From a virus: 42,846 nt of DNA. Positions 15,878-25,035 of the stretch are shown piece by piece. The notes under the pieces were generated by a model. That model was not told the origin of the DNA. It worked only from the letters and a program-made list of their open reading frames with translations, and did no database searches. Each line of letters opens with the position of its first letter. Position 1 is the stretch's first letter. The stretch is taken from positions 1 through 42,846 of the IMG/VR virus record IMGVR_UViG_3300042010_000036; one strand, 5' to 3'. The position numbers and the translations under genes are program-made.

Positions 15878-16432
15878 TTACGCGATGGCTTGGTTGTAGT
15901 TCAGGCGAGCATTGCCGCCCAACGCTGCATTGGTGCCAGCGCCAGTTCCGCCGCTACTGAATACGCCGCTGGAAAAAGCCCCGCCCAGACCGCCGACCAC
16001 GCCGCCAAGCAGCGAGCTCATCAGGCCGGTCTTGGCGTTCGACTTCAGGGTTTTGGCGTTGGTCAGGTTGCCGGTGGCCTGCACTTCGTAGCCATAGGCT
16101 TCGCGTGCTGCGTTGTTGCTGATGATCATGGCGTCAAGCTCGCCATACTGCGCGACGTCCTGCTGAAGAAGGGCATTCGAGCCTTCGTCAACAATGCCTC
16201 CGTTGCCGGCCATGGCCGCGCGCTGGGTGCCGATCATGTTCTGTGTCTGCACGCGCTGGGTATCAGCGTCGACAACGCCGCGATATCGGGCGTCGTTTGC
16301 CGCTCGGTTGAGGTAAGCAGCGTTTTGGGTGAGAGCCGAAGCCTGGCCGATGTCGGCGGCAGACTTCTGCTGCCCCTGCATCATGCCGCCAACTGCTGCG
16401 ATTGCTACGGGAATTAAAGCCATCCAACACAT
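15878..16432 (-). CDS. Small internal virion protein
   Basis: This encodes 184 residues. The start at 16432 is chosen because AGGGGA lies seven bases upstream. Residues ~4-17 (MALIPVAIAAVGGMMQG) and ~140-165 (SLLGGVVGGLGGAFSSGVF) are hydrophobic and glycine-rich; the middle is helical with many Q and A (NAAYLNRAANDARYRGV). Size, composition and position before the transglycosylase gene match the short ejection proteins of T7-like (gp14) and epsilon15-like phages, which form part of the trans-envelope channel. The family assignment is inferred. Confidence 0.7.
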   Translation of the reverse strand: MCWMALIPVAIAAVGGMMQGQQKSAADIGQASALTQNAAYLNRAANDARYRGVVDADTQRVQTQNMIGTQRAAMAGNGGIVDEGSNALLQQDVAQYGELDAMIISNNAAREAYGYEVQATGNLTNAKTLKSNAKTGLMSSLLGGVVGGLGGAFSSGVFSSGGTGAGTNAALGGNARLNYNQAIA

Positions 16433-16433
16433 A

Positions 16434-16895
16434 TCAGTTTCCCCTGGTCATTTGGAATTGACGAAATAGTAGCTGTTTTGGGCCATAGGGCGTAGGGCTA
16501 CCCATGCTAAAGCCAAGCCACTCCAGCCACCGGATAGCGGCGGTGTTCCGGGTGTCGACGTAATTGACCAGCGTCTGGTGCCTTTCCAGCATCTGCGCCA
16601 CCAGAGGCTGACAGATCCGCAAGAACGCCCGAGGGTGCTTCTCGATGGCATTGGTACTGATCAGCCACGGTATTCCGATGCCTGCGCCGGGGCTGTAACT
16701 GACATCGCCAAATGCTGCCAGCGGTATGTCACCCCAGGCAATGACGTGAGCGGCCACGCTGGATCGCAGGCCAAGCGTCAAGGCTGAGGCGATGGATTGG
16801 CCGCAACCTTCCTCGATCTCGTCGCGGTCGGCCTGTCGCGCCTCCCTGGTAATAGGCTCGATGTCATCTGCAGTCATGCGCCTGACGTTAATCAT
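16434..16895 (-). CDS. gp13-like protein with GNAT-type fold (DUF2833-like)
   Basis: This encodes 153 residues, ATGA-coupled to the tail gene upstream. The start MINVRRMTADDIEPITREAR and the end VDTRNTAAIRWLEWLGF have the look of an N-acetyltransferase fold ('N..A.R.LE.LGF'), and the whole resembles T7 gp13, an assembly protein needed for correct internal-core formation. The acetyl-CoA loop is weak, so enzymatic activity is doubtful. Its place between tail-tube and ejection genes is the same as in T7-like gene order. Confidence 0.7.
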   Translation of the reverse strand: MINVRRMTADDIEPITREARQADRDEIEEGCGQSIASALTLGLRSSVAAHVIAWGDIPLAAFGDVSYSPGAGIGIPWLISTNAIEKHPRAFLRICQPLVAQMLERHQTLVNYVDTRNTAAIRWLEWLGFSMGSPTPYGPKQLLFRQFQMTRGN

Positions 16896-19234
16896 AATCC
16901 GCCCCCGATCTCGTCGCGCGGAATGGCGGCGATGATGTTCATCGGCAGAGGATCATCCTGAACGATCAGGAAGCGCCCGGTGTTCTCCCAGGTGTCGCTG
17001 ATGCTCACTTCTGCAAGCCCGTTGATGGCGGACATGCTGCCGTAGTTGTCGCTCGTTTGGCGCTGCTTCATTTCGAACAGGGCGTTTTCCTTGGCGCCAG
17101 CTTTCCCGCCCCTGGTGTCGCGCACCAGCAGACCCACGCTAGAGACCTGAACGCCTTTGTCCAGTAGCGTTTCCTGGCCGGTGATGTTGATCGACAGGGT
17201 TTCAGCGATGGACCGATAAGGCAGGCCGATATGCACGATCGCCGACGGATCGGGGATGGTGATCGCCCCGGCAGTGACGATCTGCTGTGGCGCGACGTTG
17301 CCGTCTGCCAGGACAGAAACAACCTTGCCTTCGAGGTGGCTTAGGCCGGCGAAGGTGTTGCGCGCGAACGCCCAGAGCGTGAAGGCAGCGCCACGGATCG
17401 CGTCCGGGACAACGCCAAGCGGCTGTACTTGCACCGACGTCGGGCTGACGTAGGCCAGGATCTTGAAGCGGAACGGCTCGGCAATCGGGGTTGGCACGTA
17501 TTGCAGAATGTCGCCAACGTCACCAGCAGCAAAGATTGCCGTGGAAGCTGAGGCGGTTAGTGTCTCAGGCGACTGCCAGGCTGTTCCGCCCGTGATGGTT
17601 AGGGTGGTGGCGGTTGTGTTGGTGCCGTTGTAGACCAGGCCGCAATCCACAAAATGGGCATCGCTGATGATAGCGGTGCCGTTGTATCGGTCCAGAATTC
17701 GGTTGGCGAAAAGCTCGACGTAGTGCTTGGTCACGCCATTGATAACGCGTTCCACGCACGCATAAACCGAATCGTCACGGCCTTCTGGCACGGAACAGAT
17801 CGACAGGTATTTGCCGTCCGTGTGCTGGTGAGCCCAGCCGTTCACGTCCTGCTCGGGGATATACGTGCAAGTCACAGAAGCGCCGTCTGAGCGCGCCGCC
17901 CAAATGACGTGGTAGGGGATTTTCTGATAATCCCAGTCGACCAGGCTGTAATCCTCGATCAGATGCGGCGACAGAATGCTGATCGTGCTGCCGCTGAAGC
18001 CGTCGGCCTGCAGGCTGTAACCGAAAGCGGTTACTTCGCGGCCGCGCTCCTGGGCATAAACGACACTGGTGCCGATCAGCAGCGGGCGCAGCTGGCCAAT
18101 GCCGTTGTAGGACTGAGCATCGCCGTTGATGGTCTTGGCGGTGAAACCAGCGGTTGAGCCTTGGATAAGCCATTCAGCTCCGTCGGTGAACGGAAGAAGC
18201 GACTTGAGCGGGACCAAATGCATGATCGTGTTCACTTCAGTGCTGAACATTGACCAGGTGATTGCGTCGTCGTCCTTCTGTGGCGTCGAGTAGCCGAAGT
18301 TCGTGAAGATCCCGGTCTTGCTGAACCACAGTGTTTGCGGCTTGTTCAGCGTTGAGGCGTAGGCCAGCCGTTGCTGATAGTAGGTCACCGCCCGAGGGAA
18401 GTTCCCGGCGCCAATGAACGGATCCGTGCCGGTCGGGGGCGTATCGGTCTTGGTTGGGGTTATATTGCTATCGACAAAACTCAGCGTCGTCGCCTTTCCG
18501 ACAAACCCGTATATGCCTGATCCTGCATTGTCCTTGTACACGTTGTAATAGGCAGCGCCAGGGACCAGCGGCCACGCAACTGTAGCCTGAATGTTGCTGT
18601 TGAAAACCGTGATGGCGTTCGATGTTACCGGCAGAGACTCTTCGATTGCGTTGCTGCCGTCGTCCACCACAGCTGTAACCTGAAACCTCCAGCTCTGAGT
18701 GTTACCGGTACCGCCGCCCGGCGTTGTGGCTGTGGCGCTGGCTGGCGCGGCCACGCTCGGCACCAGAGACACAGGCGCTATAGTCCAGTTGTCGTGGGCG
18801 AAGCGCTTCAGCTTCTGTGGTTTGTGGTTGACGTGAACCATGTCCATTACGTCGCCGGACTGGGTGAAGTTGATCGAGAACAGTTCATCCCGGGTGAATG
18901 GTGTGACCAATGTGAATGGCAGGCCGATGTCCGGGCCAGCGGTGTTCAGGACCAGGCCGCCGTTGCGGTATACGCGCATAGCCAGGTGCGTGAACTCCAG
19001 CGCGTAAGCGTCCGCATTGTTGAACTTGAAGCGGATCATGCGGGCCACTTCGTTGTTCAGCGTCTGCGACAGGAAGTAAGAGCCGGCCCGGTTCACGAAT
19101 CCGCCGTATGGGGTGACGATGAAGTTACTCAGCTGGCGCAGGCCGTTCTGATAGGCGGCAAGGTCTACGCGCCCATAGAGCTGCGGGCCAATCTCGCCGC
19201 GGCTGAAGCTGGTTTGAATGAGGCTGGTAGTCAT
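16892..19234 (-). CDS. Tail tubular protein B-like (tail hub/nozzle)
   Basis: This encodes 780 residues. The opening TTSLIQTSFSRGEIGPQLYGRVDLAAYQNGL and 'NFIVTPYGGFVNRAGSYFL' are the hallmark of the podovirus nozzle protein family (T7 gp12 type), which closes the tip of the short tail. The remainder is beta-rich, with a fibronectin-like insert around residues 170-270 (WRFQVTAVVDDGSNAIEESL, AAYYNVYKDNAG). It overlaps its neighbours by ATGA on both sides. In the virion it should sit below the tail tubular A ring and bind the tailspikes. Confidence 0.85.
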   Translation of the reverse strand: MTTSLIQTSFSRGEIGPQLYGRVDLAAYQNGLRQLSNFIVTPYGGFVNRAGSYFLSQTLNNEVARMIRFKFNNADAYALEFTHLAMRVYRNGGLVLNTAGPDIGLPFTLVTPFTRDELFSINFTQSGDVMDMVHVNHKPQKLKRFAHDNWTIAPVSLVPSVAAPASATATTPGGGTGNTQSWRFQVTAVVDDGSNAIEESLPVTSNAITVFNSNIQATVAWPLVPGAAYYNVYKDNAGSGIYGFVGKATTLSFVDSNITPTKTDTPPTGTDPFIGAGNFPRAVTYYQQRLAYASTLNKPQTLWFSKTGIFTNFGYSTPQKDDDAITWSMFSTEVNTIMHLVPLKSLLPFTDGAEWLIQGSTAGFTAKTINGDAQSYNGIGQLRPLLIGTSVVYAQERGREVTAFGYSLQADGFSGSTISILSPHLIEDYSLVDWDYQKIPYHVIWAARSDGASVTCTYIPEQDVNGWAHQHTDGKYLSICSVPEGRDDSVYACVERVINGVTKHYVELFANRILDRYNGTAIISDAHFVDCGLVYNGTNTTATTLTITGGTAWQSPETLTASASTAIFAAGDVGDILQYVPTPIAEPFRFKILAYVSPTSVQVQPLGVVPDAIRGAAFTLWAFARNTFAGLSHLEGKVVSVLADGNVAPQQIVTAGAITIPDPSAIVHIGLPYRSIAETLSINITGQETLLDKGVQVSSVGLLVRDTRGGKAGAKENALFEMKQRQTSDNYGSMSAINGLAEVSISDTWENTGRFLIVQDDPLPMNIIAAIPRDEIGGGL

Positions 19235-19836
19235 GCGTGCGACTCCGCTTCGTATATCGAGACCGGCGGGTTATCCGGCTGCTGCTGGTTGAGGCTGGCA
19301 GCCATGGCAATTTGGGTGTGTTGCTCGGCGATCTGCATCAGGGCCTGGCTTGTGCCCATGTCTTTCTTCAGTGGAACGGCGATCAATGCGGCGAGCTGGT
19401 AGGACAGAGCCATGACGAATGGCGATGGCAGGCGCTCAGCGGGAAGGCCTCGAGCGATGTACAGCAGTTCCGCCTCGGGCATGTCCGTGACGATCGTCAG
19501 GCTGGCATCACCTTGCTGAAGGTCGTAGGGGATTTCCTGACCCTGCATCGGGTTGCGAGTGCCTGGAATTACGATTCTGATAGCACGCACGCAGTCGTTC
19601 GGGTAGGCGTATCGGTAGAGCCAGTTCGTTGGCGGACTGCCAAGGTCGGCCAGCACAACGCTTTTGGTGGCAAAACCCCAGTCTGCGGACTTGTACGACA
19701 GAAGGGCGTCAAGGGCAGTCGAATAAAATGTGCTGCACACAATTTGTTCCATGCTCTGTTCGGTATCGCTGGCCACTTTCGACGTGCTGCCGACGTGGAA
19801 TAGGGCCATGTTGTAGATCTCGATCTTGCTCGCCAT
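19231..19836 (-). CDS. Tail tubular protein A-like (head-to-tail adaptor)
   Basis: This encodes 201 residues from the ATG at 19836, which has a perfect GGAGG site; a longer in-frame start has none. The sequence MASKIEIYNMALFHVGSTSK... then ALDALLSYKSADWGFATKS and WLYRYAYPNDCVRAIRI matches the gp11 / tail tubular A family, a ring of subunits joining portal to nozzle. It is ATGA-coupled to the nozzle gene, as usual. Confidence 0.85.
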   Translation of the reverse strand: MASKIEIYNMALFHVGSTSKVASDTEQSMEQIVCSTFYSTALDALLSYKSADWGFATKSVVLADLGSPPTNWLYRYAYPNDCVRAIRIVIPGTRNPMQGQEIPYDLQQGDASLTIVTDMPEAELLYIARGLPAERLPSPFVMALSYQLAALIAVPLKKDMGTSQALMQIAEQHTQIAMAASLNQQQPDNPPVSIYEAESHA

Positions 19837-19861
19837 GGGGCGTCCTCCAGCGGCGCAAATG

Positions 19862-19881
19862 AAAAGGGGCCTTTCGGCCCC
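19862..19881 (-). terminator. Intrinsic terminator inside the late operon
   Basis: On the minus strand GGGGCC, a GAAA tetraloop and GGCCCC form a six-pair stem followed by TTTT. It lies 15 bases past the stop of the 142-aa gene and just before the ribosome site of tail tubular A, so it may lower tail-gene expression relative to head genes. Confidence 0.65.
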
Positions 19882-19896
19882 TGTCATGGTAGTGGA

Positions 19897-20325
19897 TTAA
19901 GCGTCGGGAAGGGTTGGATCAGTTGCATCCTCTACTTCCGTTTCCGCCGGTGGAGTTACGCCCCCGCCACTCGGGCCTGGCATAACCGGTGTGCCGCCGG
20001 CGTTCAGTCGAAGAGCTTCCTGCTCGGCCATTTCCTTGGCGTTGCCTTCTTCCTTCTTGAACACTCGGCTGAAGCGCTCGCCCTCGCTGTTCAGCACGAC
20101 CCAATTTCCTGCGGGTACATGCTTCACGGTAAACCCAAGGCCAGCATCCGCTGCTGGCTCCACTGCTGCCGCTTCCGTGGGTTCCAGACGCTCCATCCAA
20201 TGCGAAGAAAAGGCTTCTTCATCGTGAACGACAAAGGTGCTGCCGACTTCACGCAACGATCCGAAGAAGCCCATCTGTTTTGCCCGCACCATAAAGCCGG
20301 TGCCGCCGTCTTTCTTAACCATCAT
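19897..20325 (-). CDS. Unknown structural-region protein
   Basis: This encodes 142 residues from the ATG at 20325 (AAGGAG five bases upstream; an in-frame GTG at 20331 overlaps the site). The N-terminal part has short repeated beta elements (GFFGSLREVGSTFVVHDEEAF), the middle is VKHVPAGNWVVLNSEGERF, and the C-terminus is a P, G and acid-rich tail. No family is recognised. It lies between capsid cement and tail tubular A genes, followed by its own hairpin terminator, so a minor head or head-completion role is plausible. Confidence 0.65.
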   Translation of the reverse strand: MMVKKDGGTGFMVRAKQMGFFGSLREVGSTFVVHDEEAFSSHWMERLEPTEAAAVEPAADAGLGFTVKHVPAGNWVVLNSEGERFSRVFKKEEGNAKEMAEQEALRLNAGGTPVMPGPSGGGVTPPAETEVEDATDPTLPDA

Positions 20326-20350
20326 CCCCACTCCTTGCGCTGCGCGTCAG

Positions 20351-20794
20351 TTAAACGATCTTCGACAGCGAGTCAGGGTAGGCGCGTTCAACCGTCATTC
20401 CGTCGACGATTTGAGCGCTCAGGTTACCGGCAGTCATCGGGCCGGTGGCTACGGTGTAGTTGGCGCGGATGTATCGGCGCATCTTCGCAGGCAGCGGGAT
20501 GTAGAAGCGCGAGCCAACAACAAGGCTTGCCAGCGCCAGTGGTGGAGTGGACAACACGTCAGCAAACGTGGAGTTGTCCGCCGAGTCCTGCAGGGAGATT
20601 GCCAGCGTGCCGGCACCGGCTGCGGTGAAGGTGGCGCCAACAGTCACTTCCAGGAACAACTGGGTGCCGCCGCCGAGGTCACGGCCAATGGCCGCGTTCT
20701 TGGTAGCGCCAGCGTCGATCACGTCGGTCGAAACGGCAGTAGCCGTGACTGCCTGCGCGACGGAGATTTGCAAGTAACGATCAATGATGCTCAT
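20351..20794 (-). CDS. Capsid cement/decoration protein, Bbp16-like
   Basis: This encodes 147 residues starting MSIIDRYLQISVAQAVTATA; the ATG at 20794 has GAGGG upstream. The body (DLGGGTQLFLEVTVGATFTA, then TLAISLQDSADNSTF, FYIPLPAKMRRYIRANYTV) is the jelly-roll-like fold of the BPP-1 Bbp16 / cement protein family, which stabilises capsids. It lies immediately downstream of the capsid gene, separated by a hairpin, as expected for an abundant structural protein. Confidence 0.8.
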   Translation of the reverse strand: MSIIDRYLQISVAQAVTATAVSTDVIDAGATKNAAIGRDLGGGTQLFLEVTVGATFTAAGAGTLAISLQDSADNSTFADVLSTPPLALASLVVGSRFYIPLPAKMRRYIRANYTVATGPMTAGNLSAQIVDGMTVERAYPDSLSKIV

Positions 20795-20814
20795 GTTTTT
20801 TTCCCTCAATCTTG

Positions 20815-20850
20815 AAAAGCAAAAGGTCATGCCGCCCATTGCTGGGCGGC
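20815..20850 (-). terminator. Hairpin with GNRA loop after the capsid gene
   Basis: On the minus strand GCCGCCCA and TGGGCGGC (20831-20850) form an eight-pair stem closed by a GCAA tetraloop, followed after seven bases by TTTT, GC and TTTT. It lies six bases after the capsid stop. It may act as a partial terminator or protect the 3' end of the capsid message. Confidence 0.6.
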
Positions 20851-20856
20851 GCTGAA

Positions 20857-21861
20857 TCAGACCACGCGGGCTTCGTTGGACAGAATCGCGTCCATGCGAC
20901 GAATTGGGATGTCATCGAACATCACGGCTTTCTTGCCAGCCACTTCGCCCATGCTGATGAACACGTTTTTGCTGTTCTTGATCTGGCGGCGCAGGTAAGA
21001 ACGGATGATGCGCGGCACGTAGAAGCGCAGTGTGCCGGTCGATTCGTTCGGAATGATCTCGAGCATCTGAGTCATGATGTCGACCAGATCCGGACCGGTG
21101 CTGGCGTCCTTCTTCAGCGCGGTCACGTCGATGTTGGCGGCGCGCACCACGAAACGCCAGTCACGCACGGTCAGGCCGGCGTCCCATTTGTAGTTGGTGC
21201 GGTAGCCTTCGTAACGACCAGGCGGGGTCTGGTTGTCGAACAGGGTTTCTTCCTTGGTTTCACCGACCTTGATGCCGCCGACGGAGCCAGCAGGGAAGAT
21301 GCCGTGAACGGTGGTGTCGTCCCACGCGATCAACCACATCGACGTGTTGGTGGAACCGGTGCCGCCACAGTCAATGATGTTGTCGCCGTTCTCGGCCGAC
21401 AGGCTGTTGAAGCGTGGAGCCAGGCCAGTGATGCGCTCCGGGTTGACCGCGGCGTCGCCGTAGATCAGTTGGGTGGCCATGTTCTGAGACATACCTTCAA
21501 GGAAGGCCTTGTGCTCAGACATCATGAAGCCTTCTTTGTCCTGGGAGATTGCAACCAGGGACTTGTCGATTTCGGCGTAGGTTTCCAGCATGCCGGTCTG
21601 ATCGCGGATCTGCACGGTGCTCGACTTCTCAGGCTGCACACCGTAGTTCAGTTTGCGCCAGGTGCCGGATGGCAGGCCGGAGCGGATGGTGGTCTTGTGA
21701 CCGGTGCCATCGTTGCCCGGCATCCATGGGATGTCCTGAAGCATTTCGTTTTGCAGGGCCAAAATCTCGATAATCATCGCGATTTTCTTCCCGGCGTCAG
21801 TACCTTCCTGGCGTTTCGCCAAGTCGGCCAGCGTCAGCGAGACGGTAGAGAGCAATGCCAT
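20857..21861 (-). CDS. Major capsid protein
   Basis: This encodes 334 residues, the length I recall for the epsilon15-type capsid protein (about 335). The sequence runs MALLSTVSLTLADLAKRQEG, GKKIAMIIEILALQNEMLQD, TIRSGLPSGTWRKLNYGVQP and, at the end, PIRRMDAILSNEARVV. Together these are typical of the HK97-fold capsid proteins of BPP-1-like podoviruses. The start has an AGAGGA site. The neighbours (scaffold upstream, cement downstream) fit. No maturation-protease gene is present, so the scaffold is probably removed intact or cleaved otherwise. Confidence 0.85.
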   Translation of the reverse strand: MALLSTVSLTLADLAKRQEGTDAGKKIAMIIEILALQNEMLQDIPWMPGNDGTGHKTTIRSGLPSGTWRKLNYGVQPEKSSTVQIRDQTGMLETYAEIDKSLVAISQDKEGFMMSEHKAFLEGMSQNMATQLIYGDAAVNPERITGLAPRFNSLSAENGDNIIDCGGTGSTNTSMWLIAWDDTTVHGIFPAGSVGGIKVGETKEETLFDNQTPPGRYEGYRTNYKWDAGLTVRDWRFVVRAANIDVTALKKDASTGPDLVDIMTQMLEIIPNESTGTLRFYVPRIIRSYLRRQIKNSKNVFISMGEVAGKKAVMFDDIPIRRMDAILSNEARVV

Positions 21862-21893
21862 GGTTTAAATCCTCTTCACTTTTTGGGGTGGTA

Positions 21894-22646
21894 TTACTTC
21901 TGGAACAGGTGGCCAAACATGATTTCTTCGCCTCGGCGCTCGGTTCTTGCTTCCTCGCCTCCTTGCACAAAGTTATCGGGAGACATCTTAGAGCCAATTG
22001 CAACCATCATCTTGAAAAATTCAGGATGAGAGCCAACGCCAGTGTAGGCAATCAGCTGGCGAAATTCAGGTGAGCCGAACTGTTGCATAACTTTCGAGGC
22101 GATAGTAAGCGATTCGCCAAACTTCTCGCCGCCGATATCGGGCAGGTTTTTGCATTCTTCTGCCAGGCGCGAGTTGAGCGCGACGATCTGCTGTTCGGCT
22201 GCCTGCATTTGTTGTTCAGGGGTGCCGGCCAGTTTTTCCTGAATGCCCAGGAACTTTTCGAAAATCTCCTGTGCCTTGTCTTGCGGCAAGCCCAGCTCTT
22301 TGAAGATTTCGTGAATCTCCGGCATTACGGTTTCATCAAGCTCGATACCGTCCGGTGCTTTGAAAGCCTCGTAAACCTCTGGCGCGCCTTCAGCCGGCTT
22401 TTCGTCCTTCTTCTCGCCGTCCTCGCCTTCAGCCGGTTTGTCGTCGGCCTTGACGTCTGGAGGAGTTAGATCAGTGACAGCGTCTGGCTTCAGTTCGCCC
22501 AGCAGGCTGGAGCCCTCAACGCTTGCAGGGGCATCAGTTGCGGCAGGCGCCGGGGCGGCATCGGTTCCGCCACCAGAAGGAACGCCATCGGCGCCAGCTT
22601 CATCTTGCAGGTAGTGGCCCAGTCGGCCGTGAATGAACATGCTCAT
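21894..22646 (-). CDS. Capsid scaffolding protein
   Basis: This encodes 250 residues, strongly acidic in the first half with many E, D, P and A (VKADDKPAEGEDGEKKDEKP), then helical coiled-coil-like segments (AQEIFEKFLGIQEKLAG, EQQMQAAEQQIVALNSRLAE). This composition and the position just before the capsid gene are characteristic of phage scaffolds. The ATG overlaps the upstream stop region (TAAATG), with GGAAGAG as ribosome site. Confidence 0.75.
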   Translation of the reverse strand: MSMFIHGRLGHYLQDEAGADGVPSGGGTDAAPAPAATDAPASVEGSSLLGELKPDAVTDLTPPDVKADDKPAEGEDGEKKDEKPAEGAPEVYEAFKAPDGIELDETVMPEIHEIFKELGLPQDKAQEIFEKFLGIQEKLAGTPEQQMQAAEQQIVALNSRLAEECKNLPDIGGEKFGESLTIASKVMQQFGSPEFRQLIAYTGVGSHPEFFKMMVAIGSKMSPDNFVQGGEEARTERRGEEIMFGHLFQK

Positions 22647-22961
22647 TTACTCTTCCCCCATTGGGTCGGTTGATAGTGCGTCTTCGCGTGCTTCGTCGGC
22701 CATCATCGCGTATTTCTCTGGCGCGTAGTTGTCGATCAGTTGCATCAGCTCAAGTCCTGCGGATCTGCGGCCTGATGAGCGGGCCATGATCAGCGCGTTA
22801 TCGCTGAACCCTTCATGGAAAACACCGTACTGCTCAAGCAAATGCCACATCAGGGTGCGGCCAGAACGGCTGCCCATCATGTACTGGGTGCCGCGCTTTA
22901 TGCGATTGGCTGCGAGTTTACTGGCAGCGGCCTCTTCGTTCAAAATTTGCTCATCATCCAT
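22647..22961 (-). CDS. Bbp19-like protein
   Basis: This encodes 104 residues. The motif series TLMWHLLEQYGVFHEGF, then ARSSGRRSAGLELMQLIDNY matches the small Bbp19-type domain found between portal and scaffold genes in BPP-1-like phages. Its biochemical role is not known; a function in head assembly is inferred from conserved position. The start overlaps the portal stop by one base. Confidence 0.7.
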   Translation of the reverse strand: MDDEQILNEEAAASKLAANRIKRGTQYMMGSRSGRTLMWHLLEQYGVFHEGFSDNALIMARSSGRRSAGLELMQLIDNYAPEKYAMMADEAREDALSTDPMGEE

Positions 22962-24682
22962 CAGGTCGAAGCTCCGGTGATGGCGCTCAGCGCGGTGTCT
23001 CCGCCAGTTGGTGTTTCGGAAAGAGTCTTGGCGCTATTTGCCAGAGCCTGGCCTTGCTCCATAGCCATCTGCTGTTGCTGTGCCTGGGCTCGCTGCTGTC
23101 GAATGGCGGCCACTTCGTCGTCTCCACGAAGGATGGTCGGTGGTGCACCGATCGCGTCGTAGTATTCGTCCTGCGCTGCGTCCGGGTTGAACTTGTCAGC
23201 CGCATCCGTAAAGCCTGCACCGACCAACATGCCGGTGAACTCCGCGGCGCGCTGGATCGAAGACGTGGCGACTGATTTCTGAGCCTGGGCCAGAACGCTG
23301 ACATAGCTGACGTCAAGAGACATGTCCTGCAACTCTTCAGGTGGGATCGGCAGCAATGGCTCGCCGGGCAACAGGCCCATCCAGCGTGGGCGCGACTGCT
23401 CGACCATGGCGTCAAAGGTCAGGGTGATCACGCGGTCAAGCAACTCCTTCTCGTTGCGCTCGATTACCGGGCCGATCATGGCAATCTTCTCTTCTTTCAG
23501 CTGAGCGACCTCATACGCTGTCATCGTTGAGTCACTCTGGGTGATCATCAGGAACAAATCTTCAGAAAACGCCTCGCCAATGTCGCGTTCACATTCGGTG
23601 ATCTCGGCGCGCAGGTTGCCAATGGCGTTCGGGTCCGGCACATAGGTCGGCTGCATGGCCATGCCAATCAGGTTGTCGGGCACCCAGTTGATGCCGCCTG
23701 GCACGATCGATCCGCCGCCCAACCCCTTGAGGCTGACCGGTGCTGTGCGGTTTGGGTTGGCCAGGTGCGAGATCAGTCGCATCTTGTCAGATTCCAGCTT
23801 CTGCAGCTCGCGGGACTTCGGCAAAGCAATGATGCCCGGGCCGGTGCCGTAGACGTTGTTTCCCGTCACCAGCCATCGAGGTGTCGCCATCGGGAATTGG
23901 CGGAAGCCGCTGCGACGAAGAATGCCGCAGTTCTCGCCGCTTGAATTGGATTCCCAATAGGTCGATTTGTACGGCATCGACAGATTGTCCATGTAGCGCA
24001 TATCGGCATCAGGGTTGGGCTCAATCAGGTGATGCACCGTCACCCGGGCGATGTCGCCTCGCTCAGCTGCCTGCTTGGTTTGCGCCGACAGATTGTCCAT
24101 GCCGAACTTCTGCGCCATCTGCCGTGGCGTCATCTGCTCGCAACGATAGAAGGTGTCCACGTCGCCTTCGTCGTTGGTGTCCAGGCAGTAACTGCCGCAC
24201 GGGAAATGCGTGAAGCGGATCACGTCTTCCTTGTGAGGAATGCAGGACATCGCCGCAGTGCCATATACGCCTTGCGAGTTGTAGACCTGCTCAAGCGTTT
24301 CATAGAGATTGGTCTTGGCCAGGGTGATGCGGATGGCGTTCTGCACGGCGTAGAGCCAGCGGCGCACCGGCATGGTGTCCTTGGCGTCCTTGGGGCGGAC
24401 CACTTCGAACCACGGGCGCGACTTGCTGGACATGCCGCTGGACATGCCGGCAGACAGGCGTTCACTGGAACGAATCGGTTTGGGGTTGTTGATTTTCTGG
24501 TCGCGGCGCTCGCCAGAGTTGGTGGTGTCACCTTCGAACTGGGCTGAGTAAGGGGAGATATAGGCGCGCAGGTCGCGATAGATCGCCGTCCACGATTTAT
24601 CCCGCTCGTTCTTCAGCGCTGCCGCCTTCTTTTGCAGGCGCTCCAGTTCGTTGTAGTTGTGCTTCTTGCCTTTATCGTCCAT
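22961..24682 (-). CDS. Portal protein (head-to-tail connector)
   Basis: This encodes 573 residues. YNELERLQKKAAALKNERDK, WTAIYRDLRAYISPY, 'SSERLSAGMSSGMSSKSRPWFE' and the C-terminal helical region (MIGPVIERNEKELLDRVITL) match the podovirus head-to-tail connecting protein family. It forms the dodecameric ring at one capsid vertex through which DNA is packaged and ejected. The Q-rich C-terminus (RQQRAQAQQQQMAMEQ) probably forms the barrel. It is placed between terminase and capsid genes in the canonical order. Confidence 0.9.
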   Translation of the reverse strand: MDDKGKKHNYNELERLQKKAAALKNERDKSWTAIYRDLRAYISPYSAQFEGDTTNSGERRDQKINNPKPIRSSERLSAGMSSGMSSKSRPWFEVVRPKDAKDTMPVRRWLYAVQNAIRITLAKTNLYETLEQVYNSQGVYGTAAMSCIPHKEDVIRFTHFPCGSYCLDTNDEGDVDTFYRCEQMTPRQMAQKFGMDNLSAQTKQAAERGDIARVTVHHLIEPNPDADMRYMDNLSMPYKSTYWESNSSGENCGILRRSGFRQFPMATPRWLVTGNNVYGTGPGIIALPKSRELQKLESDKMRLISHLANPNRTAPVSLKGLGGGSIVPGGINWVPDNLIGMAMQPTYVPDPNAIGNLRAEITECERDIGEAFSEDLFLMITQSDSTMTAYEVAQLKEEKIAMIGPVIERNEKELLDRVITLTFDAMVEQSRPRWMGLLPGEPLLPIPPEELQDMSLDVSYVSVLAQAQKSVATSSIQRAAEFTGMLVGAGFTDAADKFNPDAAQDEYYDAIGAPPTILRGDDEVAAIRQQRAQAQQQQMAMEQGQALANSAKTLSETPTGGDTALSAITGAST

Positions 24683-24687
24683 CAGGT

Positions 24688-25032
24688 TCAGCTCCCGAGA
24701 AGGCTTTTCATCGAAGTGGTCGCGGGAGCCGACAGGCCGCTTGACCCGGTCAGGATCGTGCCCGATAACCCAGCAGCGGCGAGCTGGCGTTTCTTCTGCG
24801 CCTCTCGGGCGGCCATGGTGTCGTCGCTCACGGCCACCGGAACCGACTCAGGGGTGACGGAACCAGCTGCTTTTGCCGCATCCTTGGCGGCTTTCTCGGC
24901 TTTTTCAGTTGGGGATAATGCTCGGTCTGAACCGTAAAGCGTATCGCCCATAGGGTCAGGCAGCCCCATCTGCTTACCAAACTGGTGGCCGAGGTCGAAC
25001 TTCGCGACAACCTTTCTGATTTTCTTGCTCAT
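24688..25032 (-). CDS. gp7.3-like small virion protein
   Basis: This encodes 114 residues. The basic N-terminus (MSKKIRKVVAKFDLG) is followed by an alanine and lysine-rich middle, and the C-terminus holds GLSGTILTGSSGL. A 'TILTG..GL' box is shared with small tail or host-range proteins of T7-like and epsilon15-like phages (gp7.3 type). It is encoded five bases upstream of the portal gene. A role in tail assembly or adsorption is inferred. Confidence 0.6.
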   Translation of the reverse strand: MSKKIRKVVAKFDLGHQFGKQMGLPDPMGDTLYGSDRALSPTEKAEKAAKDAAKAAGSVTPESVPVAVSDDTMAAREAQKKRQLAAAGLSGTILTGSSGLSAPATTSMKSLLGS

Positions 25033-25035
25033 ATC

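Noticed and set aside
20837-22029. Plus-strand open frame across the capsid gene (405 codons from 20812)
   Set aside because: Antisense to the capsid gene; the frame is a by-product of its codon use.
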